Part shown: positions 26,365 through 35,541 of the stretch, piece after piece
Numbering within the stretch: position 1 is the first letter of the stretch
How the letters are laid out: the number at the start of each line of letters is the position of its first letter
Assembly: GCF_900113715.1 (NCBI RefSeq)
Contig: NZ_FOQK01000013.1
Span: 23,464-87,463, forward strand
Origin: Pseudoselenomonas ruminantium
GTDB taxonomy: Bacteria > Bacillota > Negativicutes > Selenomonadales > Selenomonadaceae
Direction of reading: 5' to 3'
Length of the DNA stretch: 64,000 bases
Notes under the pieces: model-generated
What the model was told of the DNA's origin: nothing
The model's input: the letters and a program-made list of their open reading frames with translations, nothing else
Databases searched by the model: none
Made by a program: the position numbers and the translations under genes

Positions 26365-27351
26365 TTACTTCTTGGGCCGGATGGACACGTCGCCAGCCAG
26401 TACGCGGTGACGTCCATCCGCTGCGTCGACAAGCAGGGCACCATCTTCATCGATGTCTGCCGCTATGCCGGTATATTCTTCGCCATCACGCACACCGATG
26501 ACACGCACTTCCTGCCCCAGCGTGATCGTATACTTGCGCCAGGCGGCCAGCACCGGTGCAAAGCCCTGAGTTGCCACTTCAGCATAAAGCGCATCCAGCG
26601 CTTCGAGTACAGCCTGGAAGAACTTCACCCGCGGCACAGGCTTACCGCCATTCACTGCCTGCAGGGAGGTAGCCGTCTTGCGTATCTCAGCAGGAAACTC
26701 CTGCGGCAGGATGTTGACGTTGATGCCGATACCGATGACGATGTGATTGATGCGGTCCATTTCGGCACTCATCTCCGTCAGGATGCCGACGAGCTTGCGG
26801 TTCTCATAGAGCAGGTCATTGGGCCATTTGATTCCAGCCGGCAGGCCGAACCGCTCCATGGCCTTGGCCACTGCCACTGCCGCCAGCAGCGTGCACTTCG
26901 GTGCCTCCTGTGGCATGAACGGCGGACGCAGGATGACGGAAAACCAGATCCCCTTGCCAGCTGGCGAAAAGAAGCTGCGCTCCAAGCGTCCCTTGCCCCC
27001 GGTCTGCTGCTCGGCCACGACGATGGTGCCATCTGCTGCGCCAGCCGCCGCCAGCCGTTTGGCCACGTTGTTGGTCGAATCGAGGACCTCCTCGAAGTGA
27101 ATTTCCCGCCCCACGCACTGCGTCTGCAAACCGTGCCGGATCTCATTCGGCAGCAGCCGGTCCGGCGCTTCGCGCAGCGAATAGCCGCTGCGCGAATGGC
27201 TGACGATATCGTAGCCGTTCTCGCGCAGCTCCCGGATGTGTTTCCAGATTGCCGTCCGCGAAACGCCGAGCCGGCTCGCCATCTCTTCGCCTGATATATA
27301 TCCATCACCTGCACTGCGCAGGATCTCGAGTATCTTAGTCCGCAATGGCAT
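26365..27351 (-). CDS. birA: Bifunctional biotin ligase/repressor BirA
   Basis: BirA attaches biotin to carboxylases and can repress biotin genes. The product has an N-terminal winged helix (SGEEMASRLGVSRTAIWKHI), the central ligase domain with the variant biotin loop GGKGRLERSFFSP, IKWPNDLLYENRKLVGIL with the catalytic Lys, and a C-terminal SH3-like cap. The start is placed at the ATG at 27351; a TTG six bases later has better spacing from AAGGAGG and is a real alternative. An ATG at 27381 overlaps the probable -10 box and is rejected. No biotin biosynthesis gene is adjacent. Confidence 0.94.
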   Translation of the reverse strand: MPLRTKILEILRSAGDGYISGEEMASRLGVSRTAIWKHIRELRENGYDIVSHSRSGYSLREAPDRLLPNEIRHGLQTQCVGREIHFEEVLDSTNNVAKRLAAAGAADGTIVVAEQQTGGKGRLERSFFSPAGKGIWFSVILRPPFMPQEAPKCTLLAAVAVAKAMERFGLPAGIKWPNDLLYENRKLVGILTEMSAEMDRINHIVIGIGINVNILPQEFPAEIRKTATSLQAVNGGKPVPRVKFFQAVLEALDALYAEVATQGFAPVLAAWRKYTITLGQEVRVIGVRDGEEYTGIAADIDEDGALLVDAADGRHRVLAGDVSIRPKK

Positions 27352-27379
27352 TTCCTCCTTTGCCCATTCACACCTGTCC

Positions 27380-27385
27380 ATTATA
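27380..27385 (-). promoter_or_regulatory. Probable -10 box of the birA operon
   Basis: TATAAT on the minus strand, about 29 bases before the birA start and just past the ftsH terminator. The -35 zone is T-rich and weak. It marks the beginning of the birA-coaX-dusB-peptidase operon. Confidence 0.55.
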
Positions 27386-27402
27386 CAACGAATCCAGCCA
27401 TT

Positions 27403-27440
27403 AAAAAAGACCTGCCCTCAAAGCAGGGTAGGTCTTTTTT
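27403..27440. terminator. Bidirectional terminator after ftsH
   Basis: AAAAAAGACCT and AGGTCTTTTTT flank an inner CCCTGC/GCAGGG-like stem. It lies nine bases past the ftsH stop on the minus strand and separates ftsH from birA. Confidence 0.9.
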
Positions 27441-27448
27441 CCGCTTGC

Positions 27449-29491
27449 TCAGCGATCATAATGGGTAACGTTGAATTTCGGTTCCGCTTTCTCTTCTTTC
27501 TCTGCGCCCGTCTTCTCCTCCGTCACCGTTTCTTTTGCTTCCTCGTCTTCCTTTTTGGCAGCCGTTGATGCATCCGCATCATCCTGCTGCTCGATCTTCC
27601 CAACAGGTGCTGGATCAAAGAACGACCAATCGTCCTTCTTTTCTTCAAAATCCAAGGAATCCGTTTTCTTCTCATCCTCATCAGACAGCTTGCCGTTCGT
27701 CAGCAGCTCTTCGAGCTGTTTGGCCGTCAGCGTCTCACGTTCCATGAGTGCCTGGGCAATGAGCTCAAGCTTGTCCCGGTTCTCCGTGATGAGCTTGCGG
27801 CAGGCTTCATAAGCCTCTTCCAGATACTTGCGGACTTCCTTATCGATCTCGCCGGCAACCTCTTCCGAGTAGTTGCGTTCATGATTGAAGTCGCGTCCCA
27901 GGAATACCTGATGGTTCTGGGCTTCGCCATAAGCCACCGGGCCGAGCACATCGCTCATGCCGTACTGCATGACCATGCCGCGTACCATGCGCGTCGCCTG
28001 CTGGATATCCTGGGAAGCACCCGTGCTGATTTCCTTGAGCACGATCTCTTCAGCTACACGTCCGCCCATGGCGACCTTGAGACGATCCAGGAGCTCTGAC
28101 TTCGTCGCATAGTTGCGGTCTTCCTTCGGCAGCATCAGCGTATAGCCGCCGGCGCGGCCGCGTGGGATAATCGTGACCTTATGGACCGGATCGGCATGTT
28201 TGAGGAGCATCCCCACAAGAGTATGGCCGCCCTCATGATAAGCCGTCAGGCGTTTCTCCTCATCATTCATGATATGCGACTTGCGTTCCGGACCAGCCAT
28301 GACACGCTCGATAGCTTCTTCGAGTTCACCCATGAAAATCTTTGTTTTGTCGCGGCGTGCTGCCAAAAGTGCTGCCTCGTTGACAAGATTGCTGAGATCC
28401 GCACCCGTGAAGCCCGGCGTACGGCGTGCAAGGATATCCAAATCGACAGCATCATCAAGCGGCTTGCCCTTCGTATGTACCTTGAGGATAGCCAAGCGGC
28501 CACGGACATCCGGACGGTCAACGACGACCTGACGGTCGAAGCGGCCCGGACGCTGCAAAGCGGGGTCAAGAATATCCGGACGGTTGGTCGCAGCAATGAT
28601 GATGATGCCTTCATTAGCAGCAAAACCATCCATCTCGACCAGCAACTGATTGAGCGTCTGTTCACGTTCGTCATGTCCACCGCCAACACCAGCACCACGC
28701 TGGCGGCCTACTGCATCAATCTCATCGATGAATACGATGCAGGGCGCATTTTTCTTGGCCTGATCGAACAGGTCACGGACACGCGAAGCACCGACACCGA
28801 CAAACATCTCCACGAAATCCGAACCGGAAATCGAGAAGAACGGCACACCAGCCTCACCAGCGACCGCACGGGCCAGAAGGGTCTTACCAGTTCCCGGGGG
28901 GCCTGAAAGCAGCACACCTTTCGGGATGCGGGCCCCGAGATCGTTGTATTTCTTCGGATGCTTGAGGAACTCGACGACTTCTTCGAGCTCCTGCTTGGCT
29001 TCATCAGCACCAGCAACATCCTTGAAATTGACCTTGATCTTATCCGCACCGCTCATGCGCGCACGGCTCTTGCCGAACGACATGACACGGCCACCGCCGC
29101 CCTGCGTCTGCTGCATGATAAAGAACCATACACCGACGAGCAGCAGGATTGGCAGTACCGACGAGAACATCGTCGACCACCAGGGGGGCTCGGGCGGATT
29201 TTCCGCCGCGATATCCACATTCTTGCTGCTCAGTTTCTGGTAGAGCTGCGGGTCATTATTTGGAGCATCCGGTGTAATGGTCGTAAACTCGGTACCATCG
29301 GTCAGCTTACCGCGGATCGTGTTCTGGATGATCACGACTCTGGCCACTTCACCATTATCCACCTGCTGCAGGAATTTGGTGTACTCCACCTCCTGCTTCG
29401 TCGTGTTCTTTGTTGAGAAATAATCGATGATCGATATGGCGACCAGGATAATCAACAGGTAGAACCCTACATTGCGTAGAAACTTATTCAA
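27449..29491 (-). CDS. ftsH: ATP-dependent membrane zinc metalloprotease FtsH
   Basis: FtsH degrades membrane and short-lived cytoplasmic proteins. The 680-residue protein has two membrane helices (about residues 7-25 and 104-124), an AAA+ domain with Walker [20 protein letters not shown] and [16 protein letters not shown], the second region [13 protein letters not shown], and the peptidase motif [13 protein letters not shown] with HExxH. The C-terminal 80 residues are acidic and low complexity. The start is a TTG at 29491, seven bases after GGGAGGG; an ATG three bases upstream is out of frame. It follows hpt and tilS as in most Firmicutes. Confidence 0.96.
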   Translation of the reverse strand: MNKFLRNVGFYLLIILVAISIIDYFSTKNTTKQEVEYTKFLQQVDNGEVARVVIIQNTIRGKLTDGTEFTTITPDAPNNDPQLYQKLSSKNVDIAAENPPEPPWWSTMFSSVLPILLLVGVWFFIMQQTQGGGGRVMSFGKSRARMSGADKIKVNFKDVAGADEAKQELEEVVEFLKHPKKYNDLGARIPKGVLLSGPPGTGKTLLARAVAGEAGVPFFSISGSDFVEMFVGVGASRVRDLFDQAKKNAPCIVFIDEIDAVGRQRGAGVGGGHDEREQTLNQLLVEMDGFAANEGIIIIAATNRPDILDPALQRPGRFDRQVVVDRPDVRGRLAILKVHTKGKPLDDAVDLDILARRTPGFTGADLSNLVNEAALLAARRDKTKIFMGELEEAIERVMAGPERKSHIMNDEEKRLTAYHEGGHTLVGMLLKHADPVHKVTIIPRGRAGGYTLMLPKEDRNYATKSELLDRLKVAMGGRVAEEIVLKEISTGASQDIQQATRMVRGMVMQYGMSDVLGPVAYGEAQNHQVFLGRDFNHERNYSEEVAGEIDKEVRKYLEEAYEACRKLITENRDKLELIAQALMERETLTAKQLEELLTNGKLSDEDEKKTDSLDFEEKKDDWSFFDPAPVGKIEQQDDADASTAAKKEDEEAKETVTEEKTGAEKEEKAEPKFNVTHYDR

Positions 29492-29552
29492 TCCATTGCC
29501 CTCCCTTTCGGGGGCCTTTCAAAGGCTCCTCCGGTCTTTTTCTTTTACTGGC

Positions 29553-30098
29553 TCAGGCGTAAATCTCCGGCTTCAGGACACCGATATACGGCAGGTTGCG
29601 GTATACCTCGGCATAATCGAGGCCATAGCCGACCAGGAACTCATCCGGTACTACAAAGCCGCAGTAGTCAATATCGACATCCACCGTACGGCGGGACGGC
29701 TTGGAGAGCAGCGAGCAGAGCTTGACGCTTTTCGGCTTGCGCTCACGGAAGTACTTCATGAGATAGTTCATGGTCGTACCCGAGTCTATTATATCTTCAA
29801 TAACGATGAGGTGTTTTCCTTCAATATCGTAGTCAAGATCCTTCAAAATTTTGACCGAGCCCGTCGTCGACGTGCCATTGCCATAGCTCGAAGCGATCAT
29901 GAAATCGAAATGTACCGGCAGATCGATCTGACGGACCAGATCCGTGTAGAACGTCACTGCCCCCTTCAAAATACCGACACAGTAGATCTCTTCTTTGACA
30001 TCCTTATAGTCTTCCGTGATCTGGCGGCCCAGCTCGGCTACTTTTGCCTGGAGCTGTTCCTCCGAATATACTACCTTCTCGATATCATCGTTCATCAT
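29553..30098 (-). CDS. hpt: Hypoxanthine phosphoribosyltransferase
   Basis: Hpt salvages hypoxanthine and guanine to IMP and GMP with PRPP. The 181-residue product carries the PRPP-binding motif LIVIEDIIDSGTTMNYLM, the VYSEEQLQAKVAELG start, CVGILKGAVTFYTDLVRQI and the FVVPDEFLVGYGLDY base-binding region. Its start overlaps the 3-prime end of tilS by 14 bases, implying translational coupling. tilS-hpt-ftsH is a conserved trio. Confidence 0.96.
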   Translation of the reverse strand: MMNDDIEKVVYSEEQLQAKVAELGRQITEDYKDVKEEIYCVGILKGAVTFYTDLVRQIDLPVHFDFMIASSYGNGTSTTGSVKILKDLDYDIEGKHLIVIEDIIDSGTTMNYLMKYFRERKPKSVKLCSLLSKPSRRTVDVDIDYCGFVVPDEFLVGYGLDYAEVYRNLPYIGVLKPEIYA

Positions 30099-31497
30099 GA
30101 TAAATTTCCTCTCTTCTTTCCAGTCTGAGATATAAAACTCTTCTTTTCAATGGTCTATCGAAAGCCACCGCACAGCGTGTGCTGCGCCGATGGCCTGCCA
30201 CCCATAATACTTCATGGCCAGCCGCCAGAATCGGCAGCTGGTCGCGTTCCTGCTGGGGGATCTTGTCATCGATCAGCAGTTTTTTCAGCTTTTTGCGGCC
30301 GCCAGGCAGCTGTATCGCATCGCCAGACTCACGCTGGCGGATGACCAGCGGCTCCGCAAGATCATCAGGCTGCAGGTAGAGCTCCCACGGTGTGGGCGCT
30401 GGTGCGATCTCCGCACACCACTCAGCCGTGCAGAGGTAGCTGCCCCATTGCGTGCAGCCAGGTATCTGCAAGTCTGCTGGCGCAGGCGCCGCTGCGGTCT
30501 CAGGCCGCTGTGCACAGGTCAGCCAGCCATAGGCCAGCCGGGCCACAAAGCCATGGGGAAGTTCCAGCTGGCTGCTTGTCTGCCCCACTCGCAAAAGTAA
30601 GCGCAGCTTCTCCGCCTGCCCAAACCCCAAGTCCTGCCGGCTGCCAGCTGCGGCCTGCCAGAAACGGCGCACCAGGCCGCGCTGCAACGCCAGCGGCAGC
30701 TGGCTGAAGCCCTGCTGGTTCAGGGCCAGCGGCTGCTGGCGCACACGCGCGGTATCCTGCCACAGTGCTTCGACCTGCGCCTCGATGTATTCCGTCTCGG
30801 CAGCGGCTACCTCTGCCAGCTGGCACAGGGCCCGCGCAAGTTCGGGGTTGTACGCCTGCTTGAGTGCCGGCAGCGTCGCCAGCCGCAGGCGGTTGCGCGT
30901 GCATTCTGCCTGCTCATTGGTGGCGTCCTCGCATGGCTGCAAGCCCTGCGCCGCACAAAACGCGCGTATCGCCGCCTTCGTCACCCCCAATAACGGACGG
31001 ATGATCGTGCCCCCCTTGCCACTGCGCGGACGCATCGCCGCCAGCCCCTGGGTTCCCGTGCCGCGCAGGATGCGCATGAGCACAGTCTCTGCCTGGTCAT
31101 CGGCATGATGCGCCACAGCGATGGCATCAAAGCCTGCCGTCTGCCGCACCTGCTCCAGAAAACGGTAGCGCAGTTCACGGGCCGCTGTCTCCAGCGAAAG
31201 CCCCTGGGCCGCAGCCTCCTTGGGGACATCAGTCGCAGCCAGCTGCACCGGTATCCCCCGCTGCTGGCAGAAAGCCTGCACAAAATCAGCATCGGCCTTT
31301 GATGCCGCCCCGCGGATACCATGCTCGAAATGCGCCGCCACGATCTGCAGATCATATTTGCGGCGCAGCTGCCACAAGATCACCAGCAACGCCAGCGAAT
31401 CAGGGCCGCCCGAGCACGCTGCGACAATGCGGTCCCCACGGTGCAGCAGCCCATGTTCCAAGCAGAATTGCTCGACCTGTTCCAGCACACCTGTCAC
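30085..31497 (-). CDS. tilS: tRNA(Ile)-lysidine synthase TilS
   Basis: TilS converts the wobble C of the minor tRNA(Ile) to lysidine, so that it reads AUA. The 470-residue protein has the N-type PP-loop VAACSGGPDSLALLVILWQL, HHADDQAETVLMRILRGTGT, and IIRPLLGVTKAAIRAF. A helical middle and the C-terminal domain (RQRESGDAIQLPGGRKKLKK) complete the long form. The start is a GTG at 31497 behind GAGGAAGG; a GTG nine bases later is possible. GC content is high and codon choice differs slightly from ftsH, with many CAG and CTG codons. Confidence 0.94.
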   Translation of the reverse strand: MTGVLEQVEQFCLEHGLLHRGDRIVAACSGGPDSLALLVILWQLRRKYDLQIVAAHFEHGIRGAASKADADFVQAFCQQRGIPVQLAATDVPKEAAAQGLSLETAARELRYRFLEQVRQTAGFDAIAVAHHADDQAETVLMRILRGTGTQGLAAMRPRSGKGGTIIRPLLGVTKAAIRAFCAAQGLQPCEDATNEQAECTRNRLRLATLPALKQAYNPELARALCQLAEVAAAETEYIEAQVEALWQDTARVRQQPLALNQQGFSQLPLALQRGLVRRFWQAAAGSRQDLGFGQAEKLRLLLRVGQTSSQLELPHGFVARLAYGWLTCAQRPETAAAPAPADLQIPGCTQWGSYLCTAEWCAEIAPAPTPWELYLQPDDLAEPLVIRQRESGDAIQLPGGRKKLKKLLIDDKIPQQERDQLPILAAGHEVLWVAGHRRSTRCAVAFDRPLKRRVLYLRLERREEIYHDER

Positions 31498-31525
31498 CTG
31501 ACCTTCCTCGAATCTGCGGGCAAAC

Positions 31526-31558
31526 GAACAAAAGCACCCTTATGCAGAGTGCTTTGAA
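31526..31558 (-). terminator. Weak hairpin between the S1-domain gene and tilS
   Basis: AAGCAC and GTGCTTTT pair around a short AT-rich loop on the minus strand. The U tract is short, so it may only attenuate transcription into tilS. Confidence 0.35.
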
Positions 31559-31580
31559 ACTACGAACTACGATCGTCCCA

Positions 31581-32060
31581 TCAGTCCGAACGGCGGGAAC
31601 CACGGCCTCCGCGTTTCGAGTCCGTCTTGCGGCGCAAGTCCGTTAGACGCTCATCGCTGTCCTTGAGGAAGCGCGAGAGCTTATCCTCAAAGGATGCCGA
31701 GGTATTGTTGAAACGATTATTCGGTTTCCGGAAATCACGCGGCCCGCGTGCAGGACGCGGCGTCCGGAAGGAAGAATTATTCGTGGCGGCATGCTGCTGG
31801 GTAGTGGCATGTTCCTCTGGTTTCTTCTCCTGAGTCTGCTTGATGGAAAGACCGATCTTGCCCTTCTCATCAATCGTCAGGACCTTGACTTTTACCTTAT
31901 CTTTTTCTGCGAGGAAGTCATGAACATCCTTTACATAAACATCTGCGACTTCCGAAATGTGGACGAGACCAGTCTTACCCTCTGGCAATTCGATGAATGC
32001 ACCAAAGTTCGTGATGCCGCTTACGACACCCTCAACCACACTGCCAACTTCAATGGACAA
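31581..32060 (-). CDS. S1-domain RNA-binding protein (YabR-like)
   Basis: The N-terminal 75 residues form an S1 RNA-binding fold (GSVVEGVVSGITNFGAFIEL, GLVHISEVADVYVKDVHDFL, KVKVLTIDEKGKIGLSIKQT). The rest is a basic, Arg/Asn/Ser-rich tail ending RRKTDSKRGGRGSRRSD. Such proteins sit between divIC and tilS in Firmicutes and probably bind ribosomes or RNA. The start is a TTG at 32060 about ten bases after AGGGGG. Exact function is unknown for the family. Confidence 0.9.
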   Translation of the reverse strand: MSIEVGSVVEGVVSGITNFGAFIELPEGKTGLVHISEVADVYVKDVHDFLAEKDKVKVKVLTIDEKGKIGLSIKQTQEKKPEEHATTQQHAATNNSSFRTPRPARGPRDFRKPNNRFNNTSASFEDKLSRFLKDSDERLTDLRRKTDSKRGGRGSRRSD

Positions 32061-32139
32061 ATTAATTCTTCCCCCTTAAGTATTAAAGAATACACGCTTT
32101 ATTATACCCTTGCACGCTAAACAGTGTCAAGGAACATAA

Positions 32140-32436
32140 TCATTTGCTGCGCCCGGTCGTATAGGGCAATTCCCCCGCCCGGGTCATCCCGAGTTCTTCC
32201 CGGGCAATCTTCTCGATATACCCCAGTTCATTGAGTTTTTCTTTCTCCTGCCGCAGAGCTTCATTCTCCTTCTGCGCGGCGGCCAGCCGGGCCTCTGCTG
32301 CGGCCTGGTCCTGGCCTACCTGGCGCAGGTAAAGCTGCTGCGAGATGAGAATCGAGGAAAAATAGACTACACTGCCAACCATCAGGATAAAAAACCAGCT
32401 GAACCGGCGTTTTTTCTGTTGTCTTTGGCGCTGCAT
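32140..32436 (-). CDS. divIC: Septum formation initiator, DivIC/FtsB type
   Basis: A 98-residue bitopic protein: basic cytoplasmic start (QRQRQQKKRRFSW), one membrane helix (about residues 14-33), then an extracytoplasmic coiled coil (about 38-75) and the family end LGYIEKIAREELGMTRAGE. DivIC/FtsB joins FtsL and FtsQ/DivIB in the divisome. The ATG at 32436 follows GGGGGG at six bases. The same gene precedes yabR and tilS in Bacillus. Confidence 0.9.
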   Translation of the reverse strand: MQRQRQQKKRRFSWFFILMVGSVVYFSSILISQQLYLRQVGQDQAAAEARLAAAQKENEALRQEKEKLNELGYIEKIAREELGMTRAGELPYTTGRSK

Positions 32437-32512
32437 CACTATCCCCCCTTCAAAAAACATCAATCTCCTTAATGATACCGATATTTATGGACGGATGCAA
32501 GCAAAACTGCAA

Positions 32513-33013
32513 TTATTTTTCTGACCACTGGAAATAATCGGTTGATGCTATCCGGCGGAATTTTGATGAACAATGCGGACAATCAAAATGATCTTTGACG
32601 TTTTCCATATCCGCACGGCCATCCACGATGCGGACGGCCTGTCCCTCAACGAAATCCATCTTCTGGCCGCAACGCGGGCAGACACATTGATTGTTGACAT
32701 CCTTCTTGAGGATCATCGGCTCAAGATCGCCAGTACGGCGGACATTGAGCACCTTGGTTTTAGGCTGCTGCGGCAGATCGTGCTCATCGAAGAACCCCGA
32801 TCCCAGCAGCTCCTGAAAATATATGCCACAGTGATGGCACTCGTATTTCGGCAATATGGCAGACATATCCGCCCGCCCATCGACAATCTGTACGGCCGTG
32901 CCATCGACAAACCGAAGATTCCCCTGGCATTTCGGACAGAGATATTGCCCCTTATCATTTTTTGCTAACTGGTAAACGGCCATTTCCATCACCATATCTT
33001 TCCCAACCAACAT
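32513..33013 (-). CDS. Uncharacterised protein with two duplicated zinc-ribbon modules
   Basis: This 166-residue protein consists of two tandem copies of a module. Each has CPxCxxx(L/M)xFV(D/E)G, then an AV(Q/R)IVDGRADM motif, then CxHCGxxF or CPHCSSKF. The two CxxC pairs in each copy should bind one zinc. Copy one spans about residues 26-75 and copy two about 110-160. The shared IVDGRADM stretch is unusual for a plain zinc ribbon and suggests a conserved function of its own. I do not recognise a named family. The start is uncertain among ATGs at 33013, 32995, 32989 and 32983; none has a strong ribosome site. Confidence 0.7.
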   Translation of the reverse strand: MLVGKDMVMEMAVYQLAKNDKGQYLCPKCQGNLRFVDGTAVQIVDGRADMSAILPKYECHHCGIYFQELLGSGFFDEHDLPQQPKTKVLNVRRTGDLEPMILKKDVNNQCVCPRCGQKMDFVEGQAVRIVDGRADMENVKDHFDCPHCSSKFRRIASTDYFQWSEK

Positions 33014-33087
33014 ATCGGGTGCTCAGCAGACTATCTATATATATTCCCCATATCGCAGAAAAAAACCTGCCTGGTGATGAATTATTT

Positions 33088-34221
33088 TTACTGACCACTG
33101 TCCGCCTGGATGAAAGCTGCAATCGCGCAGGCAATCTTCTGCGCAGCTTCAGGCCGCGCACAGGCAAGCGCCCGCTCAGACATCGCTTGCAGGCAGCCCT
33201 CGGCAAACAGTTCCTGTACCGCCGGTGCCAGCTTCTCGCCGGGATGGAGCCAGACAGCCGCACCATGACGTGTCGCATAGACGGCGTTTTCAGTCTCCGG
33301 TCCGGGGATGGGATCGTGCAGCAGCATCGGCAGCCCGAGCACGAAGGCTTCACTGATGGTCAGTGCCCCTGGCTTGGTGATCAGCAGGTCGGCTGCCCGC
33401 ATGAGCTCATGGGCCTTATCGGTATATCCCCAGAGCTTCACCAGATGATGCGAGGTGCGGGCAAACGCCCGTACCTCATTGAGCAGCCGTGCATTGCGCC
33501 CGGCAATCACCAGCAGTGTCAACTGCTGCGGCAGCTTCTCCAAAGCCTGCAGGGTGGCTTGGATGCCTCCCAGTCCCAGGCCGCCGCCCATCAGCAGCAC
33601 GGTCGGCTGTTCCAGCGGCAGCGAAAAACGCTGGCGCAGCTCTGCCTTCGGCGGCAGGCTGCGCAGATTGCTGTCCACAGGAATCCCTGTTGCCTGCAGT
33701 GTCTCCGCCGCAAAGCCACAGGCTGTCATCTCTGCCTGCATCGCCGCCGTCGCCATGAAATACTGATCGACCTGCGGGTACAGCCAGATCTGATGCAGCG
33801 AGTAATCCGTCATGACCACAGCCAGCGGCAGCTGGCTATGCTGGCGTCGTTTCCATAGGGATACCGCTCCCTCTGGGAACGGATGCGTGCAGATGATGGC
33901 CGTCGGCTCATATCTGCGGATGAGGCGCTTCACCACCGGCTGCATGACAGCAGCAAAGGCACTCTGCACCAGCGAACCGCTCGCCGCCCCGCCAGACACC
34001 TTGTAGAATACATCATACAGATTCGGGACAAAGGCCAGCATGACAAGATAGATCTTCTTCATCAGCCAATGGAGCCAGGCCGTATCGCGCGCCATGAAAT
34101 CCACCGTGGTGAGCACGGCTTCCGGCAGCTGCCGCTGCATCTCCTTGGCCACGGCCTCGGCTGCCTTGATATGGCCTGAGCCGATCGATGCCGTCAGTAT
34201 GAGTATCCTGTCTGCCTTCAT
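33088..34221 (-). CDS. MGDG synthase/UgtP-like glycosyltransferase
   Basis: A 377-residue GT28-family glycosyltransferase. The N-terminal half matches the MGDG_synth domain (ILILTASIGSGHIKAAEAVA, YDVFYKVSGGAASG, AIICTHPFPEGAVSLWK). The C-terminal half holds the sugar-nucleotide site (VLLMGGGLGLGGIQATLQAL, ADLLITKPGALTISEAFVLG, PGPETENAVY). Relatives add glucose or galactose to diacylglycerol. In a diderm Firmicute the product could be a glycolipid anchor or surface precursor. The ATG at 34221 has AAGGA five bases upstream. It lies 21 bp before... the SDR gene upstream may share its transcript. Confidence 0.85.
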   Translation of the reverse strand: MKADRILILTASIGSGHIKAAEAVAKEMQRQLPEAVLTTVDFMARDTAWLHWLMKKIYLVMLAFVPNLYDVFYKVSGGAASGSLVQSAFAAVMQPVVKRLIRRYEPTAIICTHPFPEGAVSLWKRRQHSQLPLAVVMTDYSLHQIWLYPQVDQYFMATAAMQAEMTACGFAAETLQATGIPVDSNLRSLPPKAELRQRFSLPLEQPTVLLMGGGLGLGGIQATLQALEKLPQQLTLLVIAGRNARLLNEVRAFARTSHHLVKLWGYTDKAHELMRAADLLITKPGALTISEAFVLGLPMLLHDPIPGPETENAVYATRHGAAVWLHPGEKLAPAVQELFAEGCLQAMSERALACARPEAAQKIACAIAAFIQADSGQ

Positions 34222-34269
34222 CTTGTTCCTTCTCTCCGTTGAAATCATACCCGCCTATTGTATCACATT

Positions 34270-35034
34270 TCAGGCAGTCAGGCCACCATCGACCCCCCAG
34301 ACCGCACCGGTCACGAACGCCGCAGCCGGTGAGGCCAGAAAAGCGATCAGCGCTGCCGCTTCCTCCGGCGTGCCGATGCGCCCCAACGGATAGACCGAGG
34401 CCATCTCGCGCAATGCCTGTTCCCGGTCAGGCATCGCTGCCAGCTGCTTTTCTGTCAGCGGCGTCAGGATGTCCCCCGGGGCGATGGCGTTGACGCGCAC
34501 GCCGAAGCCAGCCAGCTCCAAGGCCAGCGCCCGCGTGAACATGACGACTGCCCCCTTGCTGGCACAGTAAGCCGTGCAATAGTAATTGCCATGAACACCA
34601 GCATCCGAAGCCACGTTGACGATATTGCCGTGCATCTTCTTGAGCGCCGGAACCGCCAGCTGGCATAGATAATACGTCCCCTTGACGTTGATATCAAGTA
34701 CCTCTTCGAGCTGTGCTTCACTCACGTCCTCGATGGCACCTTCGCAGTAGACACCAGCGGAATTCACGAGCACATCGAGCTGTCCCCAGCGCTTCAGCAC
34801 CGTATCCACCGCCAGCTGGCAATCCTCGCGCCGGCTCACATCACAGGGCTGGAAAGATGTCCGCTCCCCTGCCGCCAGCTGAGCCAGTGCCTCCTGGCCG
34901 TGCTTCACGGACCGCCCGAGCAGCATCACCTTGGCTCCGGCCTGCAGGAACTCACGGGCAGCGGACAGTCCGATCCCCGAAGTACCGCCAGATATCATGA
35001 CCACCTTGTCTGTCATCCGCATATCCATTTCCAT
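34270..35034 (-). CDS. Short-chain dehydrogenase/reductase
   Basis: A 254-residue classical SDR with the cofactor motif MISGGTSGIGLSAAREF, the NSAGVYCEG segment (NNAG equivalent), catalytic Ser in VNVASDAGVHG, and the YxxxK pair in YCTAYCASKGAVVMFTRAL. The C-terminus GAVWGVDGGLTA is typical. Substrate is unknown. It may form a transcript with the downstream glycosyltransferase, 48 bp away. The HU terminator lies directly upstream, so a promoter is expected in the short gap but none is clear. Confidence 0.85.
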   Translation of the reverse strand: MEMDMRMTDKVVMISGGTSGIGLSAAREFLQAGAKVMLLGRSVKHGQEALAQLAAGERTSFQPCDVSRREDCQLAVDTVLKRWGQLDVLVNSAGVYCEGAIEDVSEAQLEEVLDINVKGTYYLCQLAVPALKKMHGNIVNVASDAGVHGNYYCTAYCASKGAVVMFTRALALELAGFGVRVNAIAPGDILTPLTEKQLAAMPDREQALREMASVYPLGRIGTPEEAAALIAFLASPAAAFVTGAVWGVDGGLTA

Positions 35035-35046
35035 CCATCTCCCTTT

Positions 35047-35080
35047 TGAAAAGGGCCGGGTTCCCGAAGGAACCCGGCCC
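35047..35080 (-). terminator. Intrinsic terminator after the HU gene
   Basis: GGGCCGGGTTCC and GGAACCCGGCCC pair around a TTCG tetraloop, followed by TTTT on the minus strand. It begins 23 bases past the HU stop. Confidence 0.93.
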
Positions 35081-35102
35081 TGCTTTTATGCTTTTGCTAT
35101 CC

Positions 35103-35378
35103 TCAGCCATTTACGGCATCTTTGAGTGCCTTACCAGCCTTGAATACCGGATTCTTCGATGCCGGAATCTCGATATCCTGACCCGTACGCGGGTTGCGGC
35201 CTTTGCGGGCAGCGCGCTCTTTCACCTCAAACGTGCCAAAGCCAATCATCTGGACTTTATCCCCAGCCGTCAGCGCGTCCTGAACACTGTCAAACAGAGC
35301 ATTTACAGCTTTTTCTGCATCTTTCTTCGTCAGACCGGTTTTCTCAGCAACACTAGCTACCAATTCAGTTTTGTTCAC
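35103..35378 (-). CDS. hup: DNA-binding protein HU
   Basis: HU bends and compacts DNA as a dimer. The 91-residue product reads [20 protein letters not shown] at the N-terminus and has the beta-arm signature [20 protein letters not shown] with [20 protein letters not shown]. The start is the GTG at 35378, eight bases after GGAGG; upstream frame is unrelated to HU. It has its own promoter (35462-35490) and strong terminator, so it is a single-gene unit. Confidence 0.96.
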   Translation of the reverse strand: MNKTELVASVAEKTGLTKKDAEKAVNALFDSVQDALTAGDKVQMIGFGTFEVKERAARKGRNPRTGQDIEIPASKNPVFKAGKALKDAVNG

Positions 35379-35461
35379 AACCGTAGCCTCCTTAAAGATA
35401 AATGATTTGTCTACGACAGTTGAATTCGCGCTCCTCCGCGTAATTCCTGCCACTATAAGAG

Positions 35462-35490
35462 AATTTAACAGAAAAGCTCCGAAAAAGCAA
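35462..35490 (-). promoter_or_regulatory. Sigma-A promoter of the HU gene
   Basis: TTGCTT, 17 bases, TAAATT on the minus strand, giving an 85-base leader before the GTG start. Confidence 0.65.
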
Positions 35491-35541
35491 GGTTTTTCAC
35501 GAAAAAACACGAAACAGTCCGCCAGTTTTGACAATTATTAT

